Origin: Streptomyces jeddahensis
GTDB lineage: Bacteria; Actinomycetota; Actinomycetes; Streptomycetales; Streptomycetaceae
Length of the DNA stretch: 64,000 nt
Assembly: GCF_001642995.1 (NCBI RefSeq)
Contig: NZ_LOHS01000200.1
Location: 62,001-126,000, forward strand
Direction: 5' to 3'
Part shown: positions 42,252 through 50,589 of the stretch, piece after piece
How positions within the stretch are numbered: position 1 is the first letter of the stretch
How the letters are laid out: each line of letters begins with the position of its first letter
Translations under genes and position numbers: made by a program
The notes under the pieces: model-generated
Seen by the model: the letters and a program-made list of their open reading frames with translations, nothing else
The model's database searches: none
Told to the model about the DNA's origin: nothing

Positions 42252-43271
42252 ATGACCGACACGGCATCCGAGGCCACATCCCAGGCGGCCTCCGTGGGGG
42301 TCCCCCCGGCTCGGGCGAAGTCGAGAGCCTGGGGGAGGAGGGGCCGGCCGGGCAGGGCGGGGGCTCCGGTGGCCCTGCCCGGTCCCGCCCCCCGTCCCTG
42401 GCGCGCGCGCCTGCTGCGGGGTGCAACGCCGTGGCTGTTCATGGCCGCCGCGCTCGTTCTGCTGGTGACGTTCACCTACGCACCTGTCGCCAACATGGTC
42501 GCGTACAGCTTCACCGACTGGGACGGCGTGAGTCCCGAACTGTCGTACACCGGTGTCGGGAACTACGTGGACATCTTCACGCGGCCCGAGCTGTTCCAGG
42601 TGTTCTTCGTCAGCCTCTACTACCTGGCGGCGTCGGTGGTGCAGATCGCCGCCGCGCTCTACTTCGCCACGATCCTCAGCTTCAACACCCGCTTCCGGAA
42701 CTTCTTCAAAGGGGTGCTGTTCTTCCCGTACCTGATCAACGGGGTCGCGATCGGCTTCGTGTTCCTGTACTTCTTCCAGGACGGCGGCACGCTCGACTCG
42801 GTGCTCGCCCTGTTCGGCGTCGACACCGACCGGGCCTGGCTCTCCACCTCCACATCGGCCAACGTCTCGCTGGCCGGGGTCTCCGTATGGCGCTTCATGG
42901 GCCTGAACTTCGTGCTGTTCCTCGGCGCGATCCAGTCCATCCCGAGCGAGCTGTACGAGGCCTCGGAGCTCGACGGCGCCAACAGGTGGCAGCAGTTCCG
43001 GCACATCATCGCGCCCGGGATCCGGCCCATCATCACGCTGAGCGCCATCCTCGCCATCTCGGGCTCGCTGTCGGCCTTCGAGGTCCCGTACATCATGACC
43101 GGCGGCGCGACCGGCACCGAGACCTTCGTGATCCAGACCGTGAAGCTCGCCTTCCAGTTCAACAAGACGGGACTCGCCTCCGCGGCAGCCGTCGTCCTGC
43201 TGCTGATCATCCTGGCGGTGACGTGGGTTCAGCGCCGTCTCGTTCCGGACGACAAGGTGGACCTGGTATGA
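42252..43271 (+). CDS. CUT1 sugar ABC permease (MalF/UgpA type)
   Basis: A 339-residue permease with six helices and the BPD_transp_1 EAA loop in ELYEASELDGANRWQQFRHIIAPGI. The first 50 residues are unusual: a Pro/Arg/Gly-rich stretch coming from an inserted inverted-repeat element (42301-42336). ATG 42252 follows the binding-protein stop by 12 bases. ATG 42441 would skip the insert but lacks a clear site. It pairs with the next permease via ATGA overlap. Confidence 0.92.
   Translation: MTDTASEATSQAASVGVPPARAKSRAWGRRGRPGRAGAPVALPGPAPRPWRARLLRGATPWLFMAAALVLLVTFTYAPVANMVAYSFTDWDGVSPELSYTGVGNYVDIFTRPELFQVFFVSLYYLAASVVQIAAALYFATILSFNTRFRNFFKGVLFFPYLINGVAIGFVFLYFFQDGGTLDSVLALFGVDTDRAWLSTSTSANVSLAGVSVWRFMGLNFVLFLGAIQSIPSELYEASELDGANRWQQFRHIIAPGIRPIITLSAILAISGSLSAFEVPYIMTGGATGTETFVIQTVKLAFQFNKTGLASAAAVVLLLIILAVTWVQRRLVPDDKVDLV
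42301..42336 (+). repeat. REP-like inverted-repeat element inside a coding N-terminus
   Basis: TCCCCCCGGCTC and GAGAGCCTGGGGGA form an imperfect stem around GGGCGAAGTC. I recall this GTCCCCCCGG...CTGGGGGAG pattern as common between genes in Streptomyces. Here it is read in frame within the permease. Confidence 0.7.
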
Positions 43272-44101
43272 CGCCCCGTGCGGCCACGGCCGCCACGCTG
43301 AAGTACGCCTCTCTGATCCTGGCCGCGGTCGTCGTGCTGCTGCCGCTCTGTGGCGTCTTCCTCACCTCGCTGAAGTCCTCGAAGGAGATGGCGCGCGGCA
43401 GCGGCGCCCTGACGCTGCCCGACGACTGGCTGAACCTGTCCAACTACGTGACGGCCTTCCAGGACGGCCAGATGCTGGCGGCGTTCGGGAACACCGCGTT
43501 CATACTGGCCTTCGCGATCACCGGAACCGTCGTGATCGGCTCCATGACCGCGTATGCGATCGACCGGTTCGACTTCCGCCTCAAGAAGCTCGTGGTGGCG
43601 CTGTTCCTGATCGCGACGCTGGTGCCCGGCGTGACCACGCAGGTGGCGACCTTCCAGATCGTCGACAGCTTCGGCCTCTTCGACAGCCGGTGGGCGCCCG
43701 TCGTGCTCTACATGGGCACGGACATCGTGTCGATCTACATCTTCCTGCAGTTCATCCGGGGCATCCCGGTCTCGCTTGACGAGTCGGCCCGACTGGACGG
43801 CGCGAACGCCTTCACCATCTATCGGAAGATCATCTTCCCGCTTCTCAAGCCGGCCATCGCGACCGTCGTCATCATCAAGGGCATCACGGTCTACAACGAC
43901 TTCTACATCCCGTTCCTCTACATGCCGTCGGAGGACCTCGGCACCATCTCCACCTCGCTCTTCCGCTTCAAGGGGCCCTTCGGGGCGCACTGGGAGACCA
44001 TCTCGGCGGGCGCGGTACTGGTGATCCTTCCCACGCTGATCGCCTTCCTCTTCCTGCAGCGGTACATCTACAACGGCTTCACCAGAGGGGCGACCCGATG
44101 A
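43268..44101 (+). CDS. CUT1 sugar ABC permease (MalG/UgpE type)
   Basis: A 277-residue second permease. It has six helices and the EAA motif in IPVSLDESARLDGANAFTIYRKIIFPLLKPA. The ATG at 43268 overlaps the previous stop as ATGA. It ends the CUT1 operon, and no ATPase gene follows. With the binding lipoprotein and first permease it forms an oligosaccharide importer, likely regulated by the LacI protein. Confidence 0.94.
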   Translation: MTPRAATAATLKYASLILAAVVVLLPLCGVFLTSLKSSKEMARGSGALTLPDDWLNLSNYVTAFQDGQMLAAFGNTAFILAFAITGTVVIGSMTAYAIDRFDFRLKKLVVALFLIATLVPGVTTQVATFQIVDSFGLFDSRWAPVVLYMGTDIVSIYIFLQFIRGIPVSLDESARLDGANAFTIYRKIIFPLLKPAIATVVIIKGITVYNDFYIPFLYMPSEDLGTISTSLFRFKGPFGAHWETISAGAVLVILPTLIAFLFLQRYIYNGFTRGATR

Positions 44102-44153
44102 CGCCGACCGCAGGCACCGTGAGCCGTGAGGGGCGTCACTCGCGAATCGTACG

Positions 44154-44167
44154 GTTGTCCGGACAAC
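44154..44167. promoter_or_regulatory. Perfect palindrome before the GntR gene (candidate own operator)
   Basis: GTTGTCCGGACAAC lies 50-63 bases before the GntR-family start. Related half-sites occur upstream of the Gfo/Idh gene (37274-37302) and the CUT2 operon (45082-45093). Autoregulation by the GntR protein is likely. Confidence 0.7.
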
Positions 44168-44216
44168 AGAACCTCTCGACTTCCCGTCGTCATTTGGCGG
44201 CGACTACGCTCACTCC

Positions 44217-44981
44217 GTGTCCAAACCAGATGTCGATGCCACCGTGTCGCTCCAACTGAGCGTCGACCGCAACAGCCCGGTCCCGCTGTACTTCCAGCTG
44301 TCGCAGCAGCTGGAAGCGGCGATCGAGCACGGAACGCTCACGCCGGGCAGCCTCCTCGGCAACGAGATCGAGCTCGCCGCGCGGCTCGGACTGTCCCGGC
44401 CGACCGTCCGGCAGGCCATCCAGTCGCTCGTCGACAAGGGCCTGCTCGTACGCCGCCGTGGTGTCGGCACCCAGGTCGTGCACAGCCAGGTGAAGCGGCC
44501 GCTGGAGCTCAGCAGCCTCTACGACGACCTCGAGTCGGCCGGCCAGCGCCCGGCCACTCGCGTTCTGGGCAATATCCTCGAACCCGCGTCCGCCGAGGTC
44601 GCCGCCGCCCTCGGGGTCGCGGAGGGCAGTGACGTACAGCGCGTCGAGCGGCTGAGGCTGGCCCACGGCGAGCCCATGGCGTATCTGTGCAACTGGCTGC
44701 CCCGCGGGCTGCTCGCCCTGGACACCGAGCAGCTGGAGGCCACCGGCCTCTACCGGCTGATGCGCGCCGCCGGCATCACGCTGCACAGCGCCCGCCAGAC
44801 CATCGGCGCCCGCTCCGCCACAGCCGAGGAGGCCGAGCGGCTGACCGAGCCCGAGGGTGCCCCGCTGCTCACCATGCAGCGCACCACCTTCGACGACACG
44901 GGCCGCGCCGTCGAGTTCGGCTCGCACACGTATCGGGCCTCGCGCTACTCCTTCGAGTTCCAGCTGCTCGTACGGTCCTGA
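44217..44981 (+). CDS. GntR-family (HutC/UTRA) transcriptional regulator
   Basis: A 254-residue regulator. The N-terminal winged helix has VPLYFQLSQQLEAAIEHGTLTPGSLLGNEIELAARLGLSRPTVRQAIQSL, and the UTRA effector domain has VQRVERLRLAHGEPMAYLCNWLP, ending RYSFEFQLLVRS. The GTG start is at 44217. It is upstream of, and likely controls, the CUT2 sugar operon, itself and perhaps the Gfo/Idh gene through TGTCCGGAYA boxes. Its stop codon lies in a threefold 13-bp tandem repeat. Confidence 0.93.
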   Translation: MSKPDVDATVSLQLSVDRNSPVPLYFQLSQQLEAAIEHGTLTPGSLLGNEIELAARLGLSRPTVRQAIQSLVDKGLLVRRRGVGTQVVHSQVKRPLELSSLYDDLESAGQRPATRVLGNILEPASAEVAAALGVAEGSDVQRVERLRLAHGEPMAYLCNWLPRGLLALDTEQLEATGLYRLMRAAGITLHSARQTIGARSATAEEAERLTEPEGAPLLTMQRTTFDDTGRAVEFGSHTYRASRYSFEFQLLVRS

Positions 44982-45015
44982 ATCCCTCCCCTGAATCCGT
45001 TCCCTGAATTCCTTC
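44977..45015 (+). repeat. Three 13-bp tandem units over the GntR stop codon
   Basis: Units at 44977-44989, 44990-45002 and 45003-45015 all start CCTGAAT. The first contains the natural TGA. Confidence 0.88.
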
Positions 45016-45024
45016 AAAGCCCGG

Positions 45025-45066
45025 GAAGCCCGCCCGACGTGACCTGAAGCCCGCCGGACGTGAGCT
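45025..45066 (+). repeat. 21-bp tandem duplication
   Basis: GAAGCCCGCCCGACGTGACCT (45025-45045) is repeated with two mismatches at 45046-45066, just downstream of the GntR stop repeat. Confidence 0.85.
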
Positions 45067-45081
45067 TGTGCACAGCGCCGC

Positions 45082-45093
45082 GTGTCCGGATAC
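45082..45093 (+). promoter_or_regulatory. Candidate GntR operator before the CUT2 operon
   Basis: GTGTCCGGATAC, an imperfect palindrome, shares the TGTCCGGAYA core with 44154-44167. It lies about 90 bases before the binding-protein start. Confidence 0.55.
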
Positions 45094-45182
45094 CGGATTT
45101 CTGTCCTCGATAATGAGTCGTTCGAGGTCGGAGAACATCCGGCCCCGACCATCGAGCAGGAGTTCAGGAAGGGCGCGGCGTC

Positions 45183-46196
45183 GTGGCAAGGGTTCGGACA
45201 GGGGTACGTGCGATGGGCGCCGTGCTGGTGGCGGCGCTCGGGCTGTCCCTGGCGGGATGCAGCAGCACCGGCGGCAAGCGCGCAGAGGACGCCCGCAAGG
45301 CCGCGGCCGCCGGGGGCAGGGCCGCGGTGGACACGCCCCGCTGGACCTTCGCGATGGTGACCCACTCCGGCGACGGCGACGCCTTCTGGGACATCGTCCA
45401 GAACGGCGCCAAGCAGGCCGCGGTCAAGGACAACATCAACTTCCTGTACTCGCACAGCGACGAGGCGCAGCAGCAGGCGCAGCTCGTGGACGCCGCCGTC
45501 GACAAGAAGGTCGACGGCATCATCGTGACGCTGGCCAAGCCCGACGCCATGAAGGCGGCCGTGGCCCGCGCCGTCAAGGCCGGGATCCCGGTGGTGACCG
45601 TCAACTCCGGCTCCGCCGAGTCCAAGGAGTTCGGCGCGCTCACCCACATCGGCCAGGACGAGACCGTCGCGGGCGAGGCCGTCGGCGAGGAGCTGAACGA
45701 GCGCGGCCGGAAGAAGGCGCTCTGCGTCCTGCACGAGCAGGGCAACGTCGGCCACGAACAGCGCTGCGCGGGCGCCGACGACACGTTCGACGGCGAGATG
45801 CAGAACCTCTACGTCGACGGCACGAACATGCCCGACGTCCAGTCCTCCATCGAGGCCAAGCTGCAGGCCGATCCGTCCATCGACTCCGTCGTCACGCTCG
45901 GCGCGCCCTACGCGGACGCCGCCGTCAAGGCCAAGCAGAGCGCGGGCAGCAAGGCCGAGGTCGACACCTTCGACCTCAACGCCAAGGTGGCGGCGGCGCT
46001 GAAGGCCGGCACGCTCGGCTTCGCCGTCGACCAGCAGCCGTACCTCCAGGGCTACCAGGCCGTCGACCTGCTGTGGCTGTACAAGTACAACGCCGACGTG
46101 CTCGGCGGCGGCAAGCCGGTCCTCACCGGGCCGCAGATCATCACGAAGGACCAGGCCGCCGCGCTCGCCGAGTACACGGAGCGGGGGACCCGATGA
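45183..46196 (+). CDS. CUT2-type sugar ABC transporter substrate-binding lipoprotein
   Basis: A 337-residue periplasmic-binding-type protein of the ribose/xylose/inositol group. The signal ends in the lipobox LSLAGC (Cys about 26). Mature blocks are WTFAMVTHSGDGDAFWDIVQNGAKQAA, VDGIIVTLAKPDAMKAAVARAVKAGIPVVTVNSG, and YVDGTNMPDVQSSIEAKLQADPSIDSVVTLG. The GTG start at 45183 has AGGAAGGG upstream. It overlaps the permease by four bases (ATGA). Confidence 0.94.
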   Translation: MARVRTGVRAMGAVLVAALGLSLAGCSSTGGKRAEDARKAAAAGGRAAVDTPRWTFAMVTHSGDGDAFWDIVQNGAKQAAVKDNINFLYSHSDEAQQQAQLVDAAVDKKVDGIIVTLAKPDAMKAAVARAVKAGIPVVTVNSGSAESKEFGALTHIGQDETVAGEAVGEELNERGRKKALCVLHEQGNVGHEQRCAGADDTFDGEMQNLYVDGTNMPDVQSSIEAKLQADPSIDSVVTLGAPYADAAVKAKQSAGSKAEVDTFDLNAKVAAALKAGTLGFAVDQQPYLQGYQAVDLLWLYKYNADVLGGGKPVLTGPQIITKDQAAALAEYTERGTR

Positions 46197-47275
46197 CCGG
46201 CACCGCTCCCGCCTCCGCGCCCGGCGCGAAGCCCGGCCCCGCACCACAGAAACCCTCCCGCGACGAACGGCTGCTCACCACCTCACCGCTGCGCAGGCTG
46301 CTCGGCCGTCCCGAACTGGGCTCCGTCGTCGGAGCCGTCGCCGTCTTTCTCTTCTTCGCCGTCTTCGCGGACAGTTTCCTGCGCGCCTCCAGCCTCAGCA
46401 CCGTCCTGTACGCCGCGTCGACGATCGGCATCATGGCCGTACCCGTCGCGCTGCTCATGATCGGCGGCGAGTTCGACCTGTCCGCGGGCGTCATGGTGAC
46501 CAGCTCGGCGCTGATCTCGTCGATGTTCAGCTACCAGATGACCGCGAACGTCTGGGTCGGCGTCGGCGTCTCGCTGCTGGTGACGCTCGCCTTCGGGCTC
46601 TTCAACGGCGTACTGCTGACCCGCACCAAGCTGCCGAGCTTCATCATCACGCTCGGCACGTTCCTGATGCTGACCGGCATGAACCTCGGCTTCACCAAGC
46701 TCATCAGCGGCACGGTCTCCACGAAGTCGATCTCCGACATGGAGGGATTCCCCTCCGCCCGGGCCCTGTTCGCATCGCAGCTCACCGTCGGCGGCGTCAC
46801 CGTCAAGGTGACCATCCTGTGGTGGCTGGCGCTGGTCGCCGTCGCCACCTGGATCCTGCTCCGCACGCGCGCGGGCAACTGGATCTTCGCCGTGGGCGGC
46901 AACGAGGACGCGGCCCGCGCGGTCGGCGTCCCGGTGAACAAGACCAAGATCGGCCTGTACATGGGCGTCGCCTTCGCCGCCTGGGTCTCAGGCCAGCACC
47001 TGCTCCTGTCGTACGACGTCGTGCAGTCCGGCGAGGGCGTCGGCAACGAGCTGATCTACATCATCGCGGCCGTCATCGGCGGCTGCCTGATCACCGGCGG
47101 ATACGGCTCCGCGGTGGGGTCCGCCGTCGGCGCCCTGATCTTCGGCATGACGAGCAAGGGCATCGTCTTCGCCGAATGGAACCCGGACTGGTTCAAGTTC
47201 TTCCTCGGAGCGATGCTGCTCCTCGCGACCCTGCTCAACGCCTGGGTGCGCAAGCGTGCGGAGGCCACCTCATGA
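46193..47275 (+). CDS. CUT2-type sugar ABC permease (RbsC/FrcC type)
   Basis: A 360-residue permease with about nine helices. The family core GGEFDLSAGVMVTSSALISSMF (about 90-110) and the coupling segment FAVGGNEDAARAVGVPVNKTKIGLYM are characteristic of BPD_transp_2 sugar permeases. The ATG overlaps the binding-protein stop, and its own stop overlaps the ATPase start (ATGA each time). The imported sugar probably goes to the ROK kinase encoded next or to the Gfo/Idh dehydrogenase. Confidence 0.94.
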   Translation: MTGTAPASAPGAKPGPAPQKPSRDERLLTTSPLRRLLGRPELGSVVGAVAVFLFFAVFADSFLRASSLSTVLYAASTIGIMAVPVALLMIGGEFDLSAGVMVTSSALISSMFSYQMTANVWVGVGVSLLVTLAFGLFNGVLLTRTKLPSFIITLGTFLMLTGMNLGFTKLISGTVSTKSISDMEGFPSARALFASQLTVGGVTVKVTILWWLALVAVATWILLRTRAGNWIFAVGGNEDAARAVGVPVNKTKIGLYMGVAFAAWVSGQHLLLSYDVVQSGEGVGNELIYIIAAVIGGCLITGGYGSAVGSAVGALIFGMTSKGIVFAEWNPDWFKFFLGAMLLLATLLNAWVRKRAEATS

Positions 47276-48240
47276 CGACCGCGACGACGACCGCCACGAC
47301 GACAGCGGACGCCGCGGCGCGTCCCGCGCTCGTCGAGCTCGACGACGTCAGCAAGTACTACGGCACGGTCCGCGCCCTGGAAGGCGTCTCGCTGGAGGTC
47401 CACGCGGGCGAGATCACCTGCGTCCTCGGCGACAACGGCGCCGGCAAGTCGACCCTCATCAAGATCGTCGCGGGCCTGCACCAGCACGATGCGGGCACCT
47501 TCCGCATCGAGGGCGACGAGGTCAGCCTCGCGGGCCCGCGTGAGGCCCTGGACCGCGGAATCGCCACGGTCTACCAGGACCTGGCCGTCGTCCCGCTGAT
47601 GCCGGTGTGGCGGAACTTCTTCCTCGGCTCCGAGCCCCGGAAGGGAAGGGGCCTCTTCAAGCGCCTCGACGTGGGCCTCATGCGTGAGACGACCCGCTCC
47701 GCACTGCTGCGCATGGGCATCGACCTGCGCGACGTCGACCAGCCGATCGGCACCCTGTCGGGCGGCGAACGGCAGTCCGTGGCGATCGCCCGCGCCGTCC
47801 ACTTCGGGGCCAAGGTCCTCGTACTGGACGAGCCGACGGCGGCCCTCGGCGTCAAGCAGTCGGGTGTGGTCCTCAAGTACGTGGCCGCCGCCAGGGATGC
47901 AGGGCTCGGTGTCGTCCTCATCACACACAACCCGCACCACGCCTACCTCGTGGGCGACCGCTTCGTGCTGCTGAAGCGGGGCACCATGGCGGGCAGCCAT
48001 CTCAAGGACGGCATCACGCTCGACGAGCTCACCCGGCAGATGGCGGGCGGTTCGGAGCTGGAGGCCCTCCGCCACGAGCTGGAGCGGGAATCGGTGTCCC
48101 CGGCTCCGGTGTCTGCGGCCTCGGGGCCCGCGGGATCTGTGTCGGCGGCATCGGTGTCCGCGGGATCTGTGTCGGCGGCATCGGTGTCCGCCGATGTGAG
48201 CGGATACTCGAAGGAAGCGGCACCGAATCGGGTGGAATGA
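47272..48240 (+). CDS. CUT2-type sugar ABC ATP-binding protein (single domain, FrcA type)
   Basis: A 322-residue ATPase with one nucleotide-binding domain. Walker A is GDNGAGKST (about 61-69), signature LSGGERQSVAIARAV, Walker B VLVLDEPTAALG, H-loop LITHNP. The usual two-domain RbsA/XylG layout (about 500 residues) is absent; it resembles the single-domain FrcA type. The last 50 residues are low-complexity Ser/Val/Ala, created partly by a 30-bp tandem repeat (48131-48190). It is last in the CUT2 operon. Confidence 0.92.
   Translation: MTTATTTATTTADAAARPALVELDDVSKYYGTVRALEGVSLEVHAGEITCVLGDNGAGKSTLIKIVAGLHQHDAGTFRIEGDEVSLAGPREALDRGIATVYQDLAVVPLMPVWRNFFLGSEPRKGRGLFKRLDVGLMRETTRSALLRMGIDLRDVDQPIGTLSGGERQSVAIARAVHFGAKVLVLDEPTAALGVKQSGVVLKYVAAARDAGLGVVLITHNPHHAYLVGDRFVLLKRGTMAGSHLKDGITLDELTRQMAGGSELEALRHELERESVSPAPVSAASGPAGSVSAASVSAGSVSAASVSADVSGYSKEAAPNRVE
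48131..48190 (+). repeat. Perfect 30-bp tandem repeat in the ATPase tail
   Basis: Positions 48131-48160 and 48161-48190 are identical (start CGGGATCTGTGTCGGCGGCA). They encode two GSVSAASVSA units at the C-terminus. Confidence 0.9.
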
Positions 48241-48331
48241 CCGAAATGCTCTTGAAGGGAACGCCCATTGTCCCCTCGGGGCTCGGGCGTCGTCATGCAG
48301 GCCCGTGCGGGCGTGAGGCAGAATCGGCGCG

Positions 48332-49525
48332 ATGAGCACCTACCGCGACCTCGCACTGCCCCGGGCTCTCAGCCCCTCACGAGCAGCGGGCGCCCCGATA
48401 GGCTCCCGCCGGGCCCCCGTCCTGCGGACTGTGGGGACGCGTGAGCGTCGTTCGCACCTCACGGCGCCCCGCGTACCTACCGTCGGCATCGACATCGGCG
48501 GTACGAAGGTGATGGCGGGTGTCGTCGACGCGGACGGCAACATCCTGGAGAAGCTCCGCACCGAGACCCCGGACAAGTCCAAGAGCCCCAGGGTCGTCGA
48601 GGACACCATCGTCGAGCTGGTCCTGGACCTCTCCGACCGGCACGACGTGCACGCCGTCGGCATCGGCGCGGCCGGCTGGGTCGACGCCGACCGCGCGCGC
48701 GTCCTGTTCGCCCCCCACCTGTCGTGGCGCAACGAACCCCTCCGGGACCGCCTCTCCGAGCGGCTCTCCGTGCCCGTACTCGTCGACAACGACGCGAACA
48801 CCGCCGCCTGGGCCGAGTGGCGCTTCGGCGCCGGACGCGGCGAGGACCACCTCGTCATGATCACGCTCGGTACCGGCATCGGCGGCGCGATCCTCGAGGA
48901 CGGGCAGGTCAAGCGCGGCAAGTACGGCGTCGCCGGCGAGTTCGGCCATATGCAGGTCGTGCCCGGCGGCCACCGCTGCCCGTGCGGCAACCGCGGCTGC
49001 TGGGAGCAGTACAGCTCCGGCAACGCGCTCGTCCGCGAGGCCCGCGAGCTGGCCGCCGCCGACTCCCCGGTGGCCTTCAACATCATCGAGCACGTCAAGG
49101 GCAACATCCTGGAGATCACGGGACCGCTCATCACCGAGCTGGCGCGTGAGGGCGACGCCATGTGCGTCGAGCTCCTCCAGGACATCGGCCAGTGGCTCGG
49201 CGTCGGCATCGCGAATCTGGCGGCGGCGCTGGACCCGTCGTGCTTCGTGATCGGCGGCGGTGTCTCGGCCGCCGACGACCTGCTGATCGGCCCCGCGCGG
49301 GACGCCTTCAAGCGCCACCTCACCGGCCGTGGCTACCGCCCAGAGGCCCGCATCGTCCGCGCCCAGCTCGGCCCCGAGGCCGGCATGGTCGGCGCCGCCG
49401 ACCTGGCCCGCCTGGTCGCCCGCCGCTTCCGGCGCGCGAAGCGGCGCCGCGTCGAGCGCTACGAACGATACGAGCGGTACGCGCAGGCGCGACGCGGTGC
49501 GGACACGGCGGAGGCGCCGGAGTGA
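48332..49525 (+). CDS. ROK-family sugar kinase (glucokinase-like)
   Basis: A 397-residue ROK kinase. The ATP-binding DIGGTKVMAGVVD block, the catalytic DNDANTAAWAEWRFGAG and the zinc-binding signature CPCGNRGCWEQYSSGNAL are all present, followed by FVIGGGVSAADDLL. No DNA-binding HTH precedes it, so it acts as a kinase. It has an extra N-terminal stretch of about 50 residues rich in Arg and a basic tail, both longer than usual. It likely phosphorylates the sugar imported by the CUT2 system, though glucose itself is possible. Confidence 0.92.
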   Translation: MSTYRDLALPRALSPSRAAGAPIGSRRAPVLRTVGTRERRSHLTAPRVPTVGIDIGGTKVMAGVVDADGNILEKLRTETPDKSKSPRVVEDTIVELVLDLSDRHDVHAVGIGAAGWVDADRARVLFAPHLSWRNEPLRDRLSERLSVPVLVDNDANTAAWAEWRFGAGRGEDHLVMITLGTGIGGAILEDGQVKRGKYGVAGEFGHMQVVPGGHRCPCGNRGCWEQYSSGNALVREARELAAADSPVAFNIIEHVKGNILEITGPLITELAREGDAMCVELLQDIGQWLGVGIANLAAALDPSCFVIGGGVSAADDLLIGPARDAFKRHLTGRGYRPEARIVRAQLGPEAGMVGAADLARLVARRFRRAKRRRVERYERYERYAQARRGADTAEAPE

Positions 49526-49600
49526 TGCACGCCCACCCGGCCACGGCCCGCACTGGCCGCGGCCGCCGGACCGAACCGTCCGCCACCCCCACCCTCGACC

Positions 49601-49629
49601 GCACCCGCACCCGCACCCGCACCCGCACC
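49601..49629 (+). repeat. GCACCC hexamer microsatellite
   Basis: Almost five copies of GCACCC lie in the gap between the ROK kinase and the next gene. A 40-codon open frame (49525-49647) overlapping both neighbours encodes a TRTRTRTR peptide and is probably not a gene. Confidence 0.7.
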
Positions 49630-49643
49630 ACCCAGGGAAACCA

Positions 49644-50231
49644 GTGACGCCCCTCGTACCCCGCCAGTCGCCGCCCACGGACGATGACGGTGTTCCGGGA
49701 CGCCCCGAGAACCGCAGGCACGTGGTCCGCCGCCGCCTCCTGACGGCGGTCATCATCGTGCTCCTCATCGGCATTCCCGCCGGCTACCTCGTGATCTCCG
49801 CCAACCAGAGCCGCGACAGCGGCAAGGACAAGGAGAGGAAGTACTCCGCGACCGGCCTCACGGAGGGCTGGCCCTCCCGGGTCCAGCGCCGTCTGTACGA
49901 CGTGCCGATACCGCCGCACTCCGAGGAGGTCGCCTACTACGAGACGAACAACTGGAAGACCAGCCGTCTCTACGTCCAGTTCCTGACGAGTGACAAGGGT
50001 CTGGACACCTTCCTCGACAAGATCGGCGCAAACGACGACACCCTCGCGGACCAGGACATCGCCATCAGGCCACGGGACCGCAGGATCGTCGGCTGGGACT
50101 TCTCCGCACGGGGCTCCTGGTCCGGGCTCACCCATAAGCAGAAGGACCCGCAGCCGACCCTGGACGTCGTGGTCGACCGATCGAACCCGGAACACCCCAT
50201 GGTCTACGTGGTCTCCACGACGACGCCCTGA
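49644..50231 (+). CDS. Single-pass membrane protein, probably shortened by an in-frame TGA
   Basis: A 195-residue protein from GTG 49644. A basic stretch precedes one membrane helix (about 30-52, with TAVIIVLLIGIPAGYLVI). An extracytoplasmic domain of about 140 residues follows, with WPSRVQRRLYDVPIPPHSEEVAYYETNNW. I do not recognise its family. The frame stays open in coding style beyond the TGA at 50229-50231 for 56 more codons, so the full protein was probably about 250 residues. The TGA is followed by C (TGAC), a leaky context in many bacteria. Confidence 0.72.
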   Translation: MTPLVPRQSPPTDDDGVPGRPENRRHVVRRRLLTAVIIVLLIGIPAGYLVISANQSRDSGKDKERKYSATGLTEGWPSRVQRRLYDVPIPPHSEEVAYYETNNWKTSRLYVQFLTSDKGLDTFLDKIGANDDTLADQDIAIRPRDRRIVGWDFSARGSWSGLTHKQKDPQPTLDVVVDRSNPEHPMVYVVSTTTP

Positions 50232-50399
50232 CGCGTCTCGGGCGTGACTATCGTCGGCGACGGCAGCAAGGAGATCACCGTCTGTGAGCGCTTCAAGGGC
50301 AACGACTCCGGCGCCGAACCGACCGCCCTCGGCACGGCCCCGGACGGAACGCACTGCCGCTACAGCGCGTCGACGTCACCTATAAGTGACGGTACGTGA
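50232..50399 (+). pseudogene. In-frame continuation of the membrane protein after the TGA
   Basis: The same frame goes on to a TGA at 50397-50399, encoding RVSGVTIVGDGSKEITVCERF and further residues including THCRYSAS. Codons are G/C-ending until near the end, and two Cys (about 19 and 44 of the extension) could form a disulfide. It looks like the true C-terminus, cut off by a point mutation such as CGA to TGA, or read through. Confidence 0.6.
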
Positions 50400-50589
50400 C
50401 GCGAGGTGAGGGCCCGGGCCCGTCCCCGTCCCTCGGTGTTCCCGGGGGCGAGGGCGGGCCGGTCTGTGTGACCGCCCGCTGAGCTCCGCTGGTGTCAGTC
50501 CCCGTCGTTAGAGTCGAAGACGTCTGATCCGAGTCCGACCGGAATCAGATCCGAGTGTGATCCGACGTGTGCGACGGAGGGAGGGAAGC
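50400..50589 (+). promoter_or_regulatory. Gap before the SNF2 gene with hairpin and GATCCGAGT repeats
   Basis: A two-part stem GGCCCG/CGGGCC and CCCTCG/CGAGGG (50417-50460) looks like a terminator for the membrane protein gene. Downstream, GATCCGAGT occurs at 50526-50534 and 50548-50556 and GATCCGAC at 50559-50566, about 25-65 bases before the helicase start. They might be regulator sites. Confidence 0.45.

Noticed and set aside
45082..48240. CUT2 ATPase taken as truncated because it has one nucleotide-binding domain
   Set aside because: Single-domain FrcA-type ATPases exist for this permease family, and all motifs are intact, so truncation is not needed.
49525..49647. 40-codon open frame overlapping the ROK kinase and the next gene
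   Set aside because: It is mostly Thr-Arg repeats from a GCACCC microsatellite, with no ribosome site beyond the overlap.
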